DNA of 64,000 bases from Fragilariopsis cylindrus CCMP1102 (lineage: Eukaryota; Bacillariophyta; Bacillariophyceae; Bacillariales; Bacillariaceae): the NCBI GenBank assembly GCA_900095095.1, contig FMBT01000516.1:1-64000 (forward strand). Reading direction: 5' to 3'. Made by a program: the position numbers and the translations under genes. Numbering within the stretch: position 1 is the first letter of the stretch; each line of letters begins with the position of its first letter. Below the pieces are notes generated by a model. The model was given only the letters and a program-made list of their open reading frames with translations, ran no database searches and was not told where the DNA came from. Shown one piece after another: positions 43,149 through 52,418 of this stretch.

Positions 43149-44642
43149 ATGACAATTCTTCATCCATCGGGATATTACAATAACAATAGGAATTCTTCGT
43201 TATCACCGATGACAACGAAACCAACGACGTTCCAAAATAACAACAAGGAACAGCAGCAACAACAACAACAATATCAAATTCAAACAGTCGGTCGTGTTTC
43301 TCAGCAACAGCAGCTGCAAACGACGAATCATCAACAACAGCAACACAATCGTCTTTTACCTACCTATGTTCCTGGTCCTGCCATCGTCAATAATAACGCT
43401 ACGATGGCTTTACAACAGCAACCTCAACAACAAGATAATGTTGACAAAGACGGTAATGTTAACGACGTTGACTACAATAATAACAATGACGAAGCTGTTA
43501 GCATAGATGCTTCATCATTACCTTCAAATGGATCAATCCGACCAGATCCGAATTATAATTCTGCACGTGATCCGATGAATCCAATCAATCAAAATAGACC
43601 ATTTATACCACCATTAGATATTACAATCAAAACTGTTCGTGGTAGACGAAGGAAATATATGAGAAGTGCGGAGCAAGAACAAAGAGGAATTGAAGAGCAG
43701 CAACAAGATCAAGATCCATCATCATCATCATCATCATCGTTGTGTCGATCACCACTACCAACAGCATCAACACCGCTACAACTGCAGCAACCCGAATGGT
43801 TGCAATTAAATAGTGGCGGGAAACAACAACGACCACAATATCATCATCAATCACCAACGTTATGTCGGTCACCACTACCACCAACACTAATGATACCCGT
43901 CATGAATGTAGGTCCATCCTATACACCCACGACTCCTACAACTAGCTGTGGTGGTGGTAATACACTGATGATAGCAGCAGTTCAACCTACACATTCATTT
44001 ACAGAAGTTTCCAAATCTAATACTACTGCAGCAACTACACGTGGTAGTAGTATCACACAATTATCACTTGAGGAATATCAATTAAACTTACATCCATCTA
44101 TATATTACGACCAAGAAGAACCTGCAACAACTGATGTGGTGAATAGTGATAAGTTCCACAGCGATAACACTACTACTACTACTGACAGCAACAACAACAT
44201 AAACGAAGATACCGTGCTTGCACAACAACAGCAAAACAGTAAACAACGTAAAGGTATGGTCCGACGAGAGCTAACACGACGAGTTTTCCAATTTAAGAAA
44301 AAGAAAACGAATAATGAAGTAATGATTGATAAAAACAGTAACAGTAACAACAACACTGATCATAATGCTATTAATGGTGATGACATTGATCGTGCTTTTG
44401 GTGTCATTGATACTAACACTGTAGTTGATAGTACAGACGCAGAAGCAGTATCAGGAGCAGCAGCAGAAGACAATGATTCGAAGAACAATAACACGCCCAC
44501 TAAAAATGTTATTTTAGTTACAAAGAAGAAGAACAAATCACCCTACAGTATATTTAGCACTATAAATATTACTGGTATGATGGCGAAACAAGGTCAGGAA
44601 AATAATAATGATAATGATAATGAATCATCGATTGTAGTATGA
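43149..44642 (+). CDS. Hypothetical Gln/Asn/Ser/Thr-rich protein
   Basis: A 497-residue single exon. Mostly poly-Q/poly-N with islands of ordinary sequence: RPFIPPLDITIKTVRGRRRK, two RSPLPT/RSPLPP motifs (LCRSPLPTAST and LCRSPLPPTLM), SLEEYQLNLHPSIYYDQ, RRELTRRVFQFKKKK and the C-terminal PYSIFSTINITGMMAKQG. The repeated SP sites and the RGRRRK basic patch would fit a nuclear, phosphorylated protein, but no known domain is visible. Islands keep one frame throughout, which supports a real gene. Confidence 0.6.
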   Translation: MTILHPSGYYNNNRNSSLSPMTTKPTTFQNNNKEQQQQQQQYQIQTVGRVSQQQQLQTTNHQQQQHNRLLPTYVPGPAIVNNNATMALQQQPQQQDNVDKDGNVNDVDYNNNNDEAVSIDASSLPSNGSIRPDPNYNSARDPMNPINQNRPFIPPLDITIKTVRGRRRKYMRSAEQEQRGIEEQQQDQDPSSSSSSSLCRSPLPTASTPLQLQQPEWLQLNSGGKQQRPQYHHQSPTLCRSPLPPTLMIPVMNVGPSYTPTTPTTSCGGGNTLMIAAVQPTHSFTEVSKSNTTAATTRGSSITQLSLEEYQLNLHPSIYYDQEEPATTDVVNSDKFHSDNTTTTTDSNNNINEDTVLAQQQQNSKQRKGMVRRELTRRVFQFKKKKTNNEVMIDKNSNSNNNTDHNAINGDDIDRAFGVIDTNTVVDSTDAEAVSGAAAEDNDSKNNNTPTKNVILVTKKKNKSPYSIFSTINITGMMAKQGQENNNDNDNESSIVV

Positions 44643-45450
44643 TCATAAATAATAGTATATTCCTATGTTGTATACACTACTTATAGGCACACATAAAGTT
44701 AACTTACTTACTAAACTTTTTTTTCCTAAATCAAGTTAAACAATACTATTAATAGCAAAGATCGTATTGCATCATTCACTATAGGCTAGCTAGTTAATCG
44801 TTCACTTAGTCCCTACCTTATAGTAACTGTCCAGTTTATGGAGAAGGACGATTAGGATTTGTGTTTCGACCATGATTGAAATATGTATATCAACTGGGTA
44901 TTTCCATTAGTAGTATTGCCACTGTAATAAATAAAATCGATGTGCATAATAGCTTCCTATAAAATGGAAAGGAGAAAACTGGTGGGATTTAAAAAGTTGG
45001 TAAAGTATGGATTGTTCTACTTTGAAGTATGGAGGTGCAAAGCAATGAAAATACAGAATCAAATTTCCTGATGTGTCATGCACGTAGTTACATTGCATCA
45101 TAAAAGAGGAGAATTAGAAAAAGTGTGAAATTTGAGCGAAACTGTTGCCAGTTTGAAAGATTCCCGGAACCCCCTTGTTGCCCTTCGTGTTTTGCTTCAA
45201 CATTCCAATTTCCAATTCTCAATTCGACTGTTTGAACGCATCGCCAAATAACAAGAAAGCAAAACACTGCCGCCAAAAGATCTTGGCGTACAACAAAGAG
45301 AAGAAATAAGAAAGTAGTGTGTCATACATCTCCCTTCACACAAAATAATACGTTATGTATGTACAGTAGTATACTTTACATGCCACTCCAATCATTGTTG
45401 ATAGAAACTACTGTAAAAAGACAAGTAAATAAAAAACCTTTAGCTTTGCC
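44643..45450. other. Intergenic region
   Basis: 808 bases; TACAGTA/TACTGTA words near 45364 and 45412, close to the next ATG. No gene is supported. Confidence 0.4.
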
Positions 45451-46620
45451 ATGTCGGGGAATCTAAAAGAGTTTCAGTATCTTGCTCCTGGATTTGTGAT
45501 TCCTGATTGGATTAAAAGAGGAGAAGACGATGAAGACGATGGAGTCGTAAATGAGAACGAGAACAACGAGAACAATGATGATACTGAAAACATGGACATA
45601 GAAGACAACGATGAAGAGGCCATAAACATTACCAGCGTCGATGGAAGTGACGTCGATAACGAAAACTTGGATTATGATAATAACGAGGACGTGGACTATG
45701 ATCTTGATGACCTTGATGATGATAGTGATGATGATGATGATGATGAAATCCCCCAGGAAAAACCACGATCACCACAAATTACTTGCTTGGATGTAAATCC
45801 ATCTTTGGAAAATTTGAAAGGGATGTACGATTTGATTTACTTTGCATGCGTAACAGACAAATATCTGATGAGCGAAAACGAACATAGATTGATAACAGGA
45901 ACTATGGAACTATCTTCGGATAGAAAGAGATCCTTGGACAGTAGTAGTGGTAGTAGTGATAATCTAGTCGGAACCATATCAATTCCAAAAGAGATCAAAG
46001 AAAAACTCGTTTTCATTAATGGTATTGAAGACGACGATATCAACATCAAGTACTATCACGATGGTCATAAAGTTTCTGTTACAAATGTTGACGGAGTTTT
46101 TTTTTGTGGTGGTGGCCCTGTTGAAAATGTTGGAAAAATGCGAATCGTTGCAAAAAACCATTTCATTCAATATTGTCCACATACATCACATGGTCCAAAG
46201 AAATTAATTGACTATGCGAACTCTGTCTGTTTACGTACAATGAACGAAGTTACGTCGTTTTATCGTAGCCATTATACCAAGGACGACACGGAAGATGATA
46301 AAGAATTACTTTGGCTGAGTCATCATATGAATATACCAACTGCAGTTTCTTGTATAGTCAACAAGTATCTTGGATATGGTAACCCATTTCAGTACAATCC
46401 TGTCCGACAAACTTTATTACGTCGTCATTTGAAACTTCCTGGTCATGTAGTATCAATAGTGAACTCATTTCTCCCACCAGTTTCACAGAAACCACCAATC
46501 TGTTTTCTCTTTGTAGAAGGTGACATTTTCATTGACATTAAATGGAAAGGTATTGAGGATGGTGCTGAATTTATAACTACCTTTGTTGCAAGACGACGAC
46601 CAATACTACAGCAAAATTAA
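45451..46620 (+). CDS. Unknown protein with acidic N-terminus and globular C-terminal half
   Basis: A 389-residue single exon. It begins SGNLKEFQYLAPGFVIPDWI, followed by about 90 Asp/Glu/Asn-rich residues. From residue 105 the sequence is ordinary and globular: ITCLDVNPSLENLKGMYDLI, IPKEIKEKLVFINGIEDD, GVFFCGGGPVENVGKMRIVA, then NIPTAVSCIVNKYLGYGNPF and LKLPGHVVSIVNSFLPP. The two xVxxIVNxxL motifs look like related helices. No known family is recognised. A second frame continues open past the stop (46583-46783) but has no clear coding signal. Confidence 0.6.
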   Translation: MSGNLKEFQYLAPGFVIPDWIKRGEDDEDDGVVNENENNENNDDTENMDIEDNDEEAINITSVDGSDVDNENLDYDNNEDVDYDLDDLDDDSDDDDDDEIPQEKPRSPQITCLDVNPSLENLKGMYDLIYFACVTDKYLMSENEHRLITGTMELSSDRKRSLDSSSGSSDNLVGTISIPKEIKEKLVFINGIEDDDINIKYYHDGHKVSVTNVDGVFFCGGGPVENVGKMRIVAKNHFIQYCPHTSHGPKKLIDYANSVCLRTMNEVTSFYRSHYTKDDTEDDKELLWLSHHMNIPTAVSCIVNKYLGYGNPFQYNPVRQTLLRRHLKLPGHVVSIVNSFLPPVSQKPPICFLFVEGDIFIDIKWKGIEDGAEFITTFVARRRPILQQN

Positions 46621-47006
46621 ATGGTACTCAGTAGGACAGGACTATGAAAAGAGTTATACGATGGATTACGTTAGTAGAAAATTACTGACAACGATGAAAA
46701 GATTATATACTACTGTACAACAAAATGAAATAACAAACTTTGATTTGTATTTCACATTCATTATCATTGTTCCTACAATATGATATTATTTTATTCTATC
46801 GAAAGTTTCTTGAGAGCTCTTTCGGTGGCTTGTTTATTTGTTCTGATAATATGTAACTAATAAGTGTCACTTGCTACAATATGTTAAACATCATAATTTA
46901 CGCTACGGAGTAAATGATTGGAATTTGAGACTCGAATTTTGCATCGTCCGACCTAGGATGGATATCATATAGTAGCTGCCCAATAGTACAACGACTGTGT
47001 TTTCCG
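46621..47006. other. Convergent intergenic region
   Basis: 386 bases, AT-rich, nothing recognised. Confidence 0.35.
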
Positions 47007-47286
47007 TCATATTTCGACACGACTGGTGGTAGTTGTTGCTTTTTGCTGTTGTAATTTTTGTTGCCGTTGTTGCCTTTTAAAGTCAGCAGGTGATATCATG
47101 TCATTCCCCAAACTCCATATCCCACGTTTTTGTTTTTGAGCGTCTGCTTCCTTCGTTCTAAGAATATCTAAGTTATTACTATATTCCGCTCCACCCCCAG
47201 TATATAATGTTGCAAGTCCACGACGGATTAATTCAATAGAAAGATCTTTTTGACCAAATAGTATGAACTTTCGTGGTGTTTGTAGG
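47007..47286 (-). pseudogene. Staphylococcal-nuclease-type gene, C-terminal part
   Basis: The frame reads FALQTPRKFILFGQKDLS, then IELIRRGLATLYTGGGAEYS, EADAQKQKRGIWSLGN and SPADFKRQQRQQK, stopping at 47007. RGLATLYTGGGAEY and AQ..KRGIWSLG are the closing blocks of eukaryotic SNase-fold proteins. The N-terminal part of the same fold is 3.2 kb upstream on the same strand (50480-50933), with a repeat-bounded segment between. The open frame runs on into the inverted repeat at 47287, giving TITNFFPPFA before FALQ. Either the gene is split by insertion or a very long intron holds the segment. Confidence 0.7.
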
Positions 47287-47330
47287 GCAAATGGCGGGAA
47301 AAAATTCGTTATAGTGTAAAAATATAGTTT
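47287..47330 (-). repeat. Terminal inverted repeat, left copy
   Basis: Contains GGCGGGAAA, the complement of TTTCCCGCC, which is the E2F/DP consensus. A degenerate (TGTTAC)n run (47335-47372) follows directly inside the element and encodes the SNSNSNS tail of the resident gene. Confidence 0.7.
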
Positions 47331-49242
47331 ATTTGTTACTGTTACTGTTACTGTTACTGTTAATGTTACTGTGTGTTTCGTCGTATCGCCTATGCCCATA
47401 ATTTCTTAAAAAATTGAAATTAATGGAATTAAGAAGCTCAGTGCGTTTATTTGCTAATTTATTCTTATTGTACCAAAATCGTTGTTTAGCAACCCATATT
47501 CCAAGAGGAGGATCTTTGGTATACCGACTTGGTACTTGTGTTGACTTATACTGTTTCTTGTACGCCACAAGTTTCTGATACATTCCCATCCAGTGCACAT
47601 CCAATGGAATCCCAACAAAAGATCTCATTGACCAAACAAAATTGATGGAATTAAGAAGCTCAGTGCGTTTACTTTCTAATTTATTCTTATTGTACAAAAA
47701 TCGTTGTTTAGCAATCCATCTCCCAAGAGGAGTATCTTTGGTATACCGACTTGGTAATTGTGTTGATTTATATTGTTTCTTGTACGCCACAAGTTTCTGA
47801 TACATTCCCATCCATTGCCCATGGGACAAACGGTTTGCACGACGTTGTTCGTACGTTAGTAATGCTAAAGACTTCTGGTATCCTAACAAACAATTTGCAC
47901 GTTTTTGTTCCTTAGTGCGTGATCCTAAACCCTTGTCGTAATTCGCCTTTTGCATTCGGTAGATCATTTTGTCTAATGCTCTTGATTGATCACTTGTTCT
48001 ATTACCAGCTAAAGTTTTGTTTTTCGCTGCCATGAACGTGGATTTTTTCTTTCTACTACTCGTAGCATGAAGCACCGGTTTGAGCGTTGATGGTTCTTCG
48101 ATGGTGATTATTAGTAAGACGAGTTTACCATTTGATCCGTCATTAATGATAGGGGTGTTCAAAATCTTATCAATACCATCTTGTGTGTTCAATCCAAGAA
48201 CACATTGAATTAACTTTATTTCACCATTCATATTGTCTCTGATCGGTGCACCAAATGCTAGATGACAACGATTATAAGCAGCCATCAAACATTCCACATT
48301 TTGCTGTACACCGTGCACCAATGGTGCTCTGTCCACTGGACCAGCCCGATCGCGACTACACATTTTGAACAACCACGTCTGTCCTATTTTGAAACAAGAA
48401 TCTTTCTTCTTAGGACCTGTACAAATAGTAATGAAAGACAAATCTGTTAGAACAATAATAAATAATTCATGAACAATACAATTGGAATACATTTAGACAA
48501 CATAAATAACAACAAAACACTTACCGTTATTATACAGTGCGTGGTTTCTCACTCTTGGGTTACTTTTTTCATTTGCCCAGGATGATAGGGAAGAAGGGTG
48601 ATGACCTTCAATTCCACTACAGCGTACAATTTCCAAAACACGACTTTCACCATCATCCTTTAGCACCCAACGTGCTAGCATACCATATTTGCATAGATGC
48701 AACACTTGTTGTTGCAGTTCTTTTTTTGTACTTGCCGACAAATCACTTTTTTCAGCAAGACGGACACTAAAACCTCGTAAAGCTACTTGCGTAGGGGTGA
48801 CTGTACCAATTTCCACCAGTCTTGTTTTTACATCACTCATTTCCATAGCAGTATCCGGTTGAAACATTAACTTTGATGGAATGTCCTTGTATTCGTCTTG
48901 GTCGTCTTCGCTGTCGACAGTCATTGATCTTTCTGTGCGCCGGTTCTCTTGAATTCGTTTCGAATAACGACGTAACGGTTGAAAGACTGTGTCGTCGTTC
49001 TCTTGAATTTGTTCCAATTGTTCCGATAGTTCTCCGTTTGATAATTTCTTCTTGGCACTCCGATGTGGTTGTTTTCTCGGGGTACTAATGCCTGTTTCGA
49101 TCTCCAGTGCTTTTCGCTTCTTTTTAGTCTGTTTGGATGGTGGTTGAAGATTAAATTCATGCAATCCAAGTTGTTTCAATCGTTCATTATTTCGTTGAAT
49201 ATTTACTAAACGACGACGTTCATAGTTAGATAATGATGGCAT
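47329..49242 (-). CDS. Two-exon protein with YERxRxxNI motif and tandem helicase-associated repeats
   Basis: Exon 1 is 49242-48525 and exon 2 is 48416-47329, spliced at AACG|GTAAGT ... TTTGTACAG|GTCC (108-bp intron), giving 601 residues. The start MPSLSNYERRRLVNIQRNNE, then RLKQLGL, is a motif I associate with WDR76-like and other chromatin proteins. Basic and Ser-rich text follows, then a globular part (RGFSVRLAEKSDLSASTKKE, GIEGHHPSSLSSWANEKSNP, FKIGQTWLFKMCSRDRAG, VDRAPLVHGVQQ) that weakly recalls an SRA/YDG fold. The C-terminus holds two HA repeats of the form WMGMYQKLVAYKKQYKSTQ - PSRYTKD.PLG.W.AKQR - LLNSINF. HA repeats are thought to bind nucleic acid. The stop codon lies within the left inverted repeat, so gene and element end together. 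Confidence 0.65.
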
Positions 49243-49721
49243 AATTAATTGACGATCGATAACAACCACAACCACAACAAACAATAATTTTTATGAGAAA
49301 AAGAGAGATAATACTCAAATAATGAACTGAATAATACCGTATAAAACTCTTGATACAGACGGTGCTGAAATTTTTGATGACTCTCATGTTGTGCGCTATT
49401 TATTTATTTATTTACTTACGTGTATGCAGTTTTTTCGCCACACTTGTGTTTATTTTTATTTAATGAATTATTACTTCATCAAGTTCGCAAAAATCTTAAA
49501 AAAAAGCCAAGATTGTTCAAAAAAAGAACAAAGTTTCGTCGGAAAAAGTAGGTTTTCTCGTTGCACCCTCCTTCCAATAATATAGGTACGAATGACAAGA
49601 AAAATGGGAAACATATCGACGTTGATGATGATGATGATGATGATGAAAATGCTTTAACAGCAAATAACATTAACACATTAATATCGCAGCAACAACAACA
49701 ACCAAAGATACCTATCAAAGA

Positions 49722-49750
49722 TATAACGAATTTTTTCCCGCCATTTGCGC
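49722..49750 (+). repeat. Internal copy of the inverted-repeat end
   Basis: TATAACGAATTTTTTCCCGC continuing CATTTGCGC, identical over about 27 bases to the right end at 50184-50210 and in the same orientation, 460 bp apart. About 480 bases upstream of the resident gene's ATG. Confidence 0.8.
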
Positions 49751-50165
49751 GTGTCATCGTAGTCAGCGTTTGAGCCATCATTAGTGTCGTCGTCGTCGTC
49801 ATTAGTGTGATGCTGATGATGAGGACGATTATGATTTGGGTCTACATCAACTATAGTTAGTACTGACGAAATTGTTGCGAAAGTAACTGTTGCTTTCGAT
49901 TTCACATTGATACATTGCAATTGCAATAATAATCAACTTGAAGAAAACAAAGGAATAATAATGATAAAGTACGACGACGATATTAGCAAGTACTAATTAG
50001 AAGTTGTTGACGAATGGCGTCGATGGTGGTGATGATGATGGTTGTGGTTTCCACTTCCAACAATCAGCTGTAATTAACCTAGTATTATCATTATTATTAT
50101 CGTTATTGGTATGTTTGTCTTCGTCGTCATCAACATCAACAATATCAACTATTTCTTCCACTATA

Positions 50166-50210
50166 CGAAATACATTTTTACATTATAACGAATTTTTTCC
50201 CGCCATTTGC
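50166..50210 (+). repeat. Terminal inverted repeat, right copy
   Basis: Complement of the left end at 47287, matching about 27 bases perfectly and extending with mismatches to about 45. Contains TTTCCCGCC. Confidence 0.75.
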
Positions 50211-50479
50211 GCCGAGGAGAATAATAATACCACCCGTCCTAACGTCATCGTAAACATCATTGTTATTATCTTCGCAGATTTCGATATTAGGAACGATGAT
50301 GATGATGACGACGACGATACTATATCATCACCATCGACAGCGGTAGCAGCAGCAGCAGCAGCAGCTCATCCCTATAATCCTTATCATCATCATTGCATCT
50401 TTGGCGGTAGCATGTCAGCAGCAAAAGCAACAATAACAATAACTAGAGATACAGATAAAGCAACAACCATCCCAGAAGG

Positions 50480-50933
50480 CAGTATCTTTGCTTAACAAAG
50501 TGACTTTTACTTTCTTTCCCAGTACTAAATTAGTAACATACTCCTTTGCCTCGTCGCCGAAAGGCTGGGACGGTGGATCATTCTTTCTTTTTTGTATTTC
50601 GGGACAATCTACACCATATAAACGAATCGATAGGGTAGAATCATAAATACGTTTTGGCGGTTCGAGACTAATACGACGACTACCCGATGTTGGAACTTTT
50701 TTCATCCTATCCTCACAATAAAAGGAGGTTCGACAATGTCTGATTCGTACAGTATCTCCATCTATTGCACGTTCGACTCTTCCATATATAACACGGTCCT
50801 CTTTAAAGTAACGGCTTGGTACATCATCAACAGTTTCGAATTTTGGCGGCAGGAAAATTGACGAATCTCCAGCAGTAATAACGGTAGCTGCCACCAAAGC
50901 AGCAGCTGAAAATTTTGAAAGTGTAACGATCAT
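50480..50933 (-). pseudogene. Staphylococcal-nuclease-type gene, N-terminal part
   Basis: ATG 50933. MIVTLSKFSAAALVAATVIT is a hydrophobic signal or anchor, followed by SSIFLPPKFETVDDVPSRYF. The SNase core then starts: VERAIDGDTVRIRH, LSIRLYGVDCPEIQKR (the Arg and Asp of the family R.yGiD.PE motif are kept), EAKEYVTNLVLGKKVKVTLL and SKD. The expected continuation (family D.YGR.VA.V) is missing; the frame instead reads TAFWDGCCFI and stops at 50415. The C-terminal blocks are at 47007-47286. Signal-anchored SNases cleave nucleic acids in secretory or membrane compartments; activity here depends on whether the pieces are ever joined. Confidence 0.75.
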
Positions 50934-52171
50934 GCTAATAATCTATATGATGAAATAGGGATGAAATGATGTATTCTCTCTGTATCGCAATCACCGCTAA
51001 AGTCCTGAAATTTTTCAAATCCATTAGACGCAGTGACGCTAAGAAAAATTACAGCCAGAGAGATGTTGGCAGTTGGCAATCCTCATAAAAATCATTTATT
51101 TCGCTTTCCGCTCCCGCAGGGCCAGTCGATATGCCGTGACTGGGAAAATCCATTCCCGGTCAGTTCCTTCGAAAAGTCTGAAGTCGCGAGATGCCATAAC
51201 CAGCTAGAGTAGAGAAGAAAGGGCAGAACTATTATTGTATTATATTGCAACAAGTTCCACGGTCTTTATCTATAGCATCTCATATACATAATAATACAAA
51301 ATTCGTTTCCAATTGAAAAGAAATTCAGATTGATCCATTTGACGCCTATTTGGACTACAATCGCAACAACGGTGTTGTTTTCTTTCTTTTCTACCCAAGA
51401 TCCCAAGCATCGCCGATACAGATTAAGCTAACGGCTGAGATTTCGACAATATGGAAAGACAACTGAGATTTCGACTCTACGGAAAGACATTTTGATGTAC
51501 TGTCCGTATGCAAGCAAAGGTGCTCCAAAAAGAAAAGTACCCTGTCTATATCACCTTAAGAAAGCTAAAGAGAATCGATGATTTCGACTCTCAGACTTTT
51601 GCGAAACAGCATTATCTTTCGATACGTCTACTGTCAGCTTTGGCAATCAAAGTGGCGGGTCGCAATTTTGGCTTGTTTTTCTTCTTGCTGCTGCTCTCAC
51701 ATTTCACACTGAAGTAATGTACGGAAGAGATGAAAACTGAACTGAAAACCAAAATTGTGGAGGAGATCGTTGGAATGATCCGTTACAAGTACGTTGTGCA
51801 AACCTATTTCTATAGAATGGATGTTTCTTATTAACTTTGTTTCCTTATTTTACCTTCTCATATAAATTATTCCTAAGTTGTACATTGTGTTATTTTCTTT
51901 TTACATTATTGTTCTTTACGAACATAATTGTGTTCTTTTCCTTATGCAATTGTTCTTCATAATGTGTGATACAGCATCACTTCTCACTTCAGTGTTCTCA
52001 TTGTGTGTTCTCATCCATATCAAGTCATGTCGTCGAAGTCCTGTCAGACGTACACATGATATTTCATTCGTGCCAACACACTACCTTAATTTTAATATGT
52101 AATACGTATCTGACTTGTCGTTAGTCTTGGTGTCTCTTATAAATGATTTTAATCCATTAATCATATCCGAA
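50934..52171. other. Intergenic, with a small hairpin, a short direct repeat and possible LTR text
   Basis: A stem-loop GACTGGGAA-loop-TTCCCGGTC lies at 51138-51161, and two copies of CTGAGATTTCGAC with GGAAAGACA at 51435-51489. The part from about 51880 to 52079, adjoining the copia remnant, may be the start of its LTR (TGTTGGCACGAAT on the minus strand at 52079). No gene is supported. Confidence 0.4.
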
Positions 52172-52345
52172 TTACTTATCACCTGGGTAATTCATAAACT
52201 TTGTTGTTTGTTTCATGTGTTGATTTAAATCAACATTCTTTGTACTAATATCCGGAGTAATCTCTGTACCGGAACCATGTAATACTCTAATAAATCCTTT
52301 TTCTTTTAACTCTCGTAGATAGTTTTGCTTAACATCCACGTGTCT
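52172..52345 (-). mobile_element. Ty1/copia remnant, end of RNase H region
   Basis: The minus strand shows text of the C-terminal RNase H segment of copia polyproteins (DVKQNYLRELKEKGFIRVL, then DISTKN, matching the family D...NYLR.L.E.G.I.V......DI.TK). A TGTTGG sequence, a common copia LTR start, lies about 90 bases downstream at 52079. Only a fragment survives; the rest of the element is gone and it is broken. Age looks older than the element at the right edge of the window, from the loss of flanking structure. Confidence 0.6.
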
Positions 52346-52418
52346 CTAACTCGATCGAATTTATATCTTCTGCTATTTAACTACTCAGTATATTGATCGA
52401 TTCCATCATTGCTGTACC

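Larger units (their letters stand above)
47287..50210. mobile_element. Inverted-repeat-bounded segment with its own gene, inside the nuclease gene
   Basis: The two ends are the same sequence in opposite orientation: GCAAATGGCGGGAAAAAATT at 47287 and its complement ending at 50210. The match covers about 27 bases perfectly and about 45 with mismatches (ATTTTTACA.TATAACG continues it). Length is 2,924 bp. It carries a two-exon gene (47329-49242). No transposase or recognisable catalytic triad is visible, and I could not find a convincing target duplication. Position between the two halves of an SNase-type gene makes insertion likely. It could be a non-autonomous DNA transposon that has captured a gene. 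Confidence 0.55.
49243..50479. other. Non-coding right part of the element and junction with the nuclease gene
   Basis: Upstream region of the resident gene up to 50210, then 270 bases before the nuclease N-terminal part. Trinucleotide runs (GAT, CGT, CAT) are common. Short open frames at 49561-49773 and 50004-50495 cross the repeats and are not supported. Confidence 0.4.

Noticed and set aside
48300-48420. SRA/YDG domain in the HA-repeat protein
   Set aside because: Only a weak resemblance around GQTWLFKM...RAPLVHGV; the key SGGY block is absent, so it is not called as a domain.
51138-51161. Stem-loop as a possible structured RNA or terminator
   Set aside because: Only nine pairs, no T-run and no known RNA resemblance.
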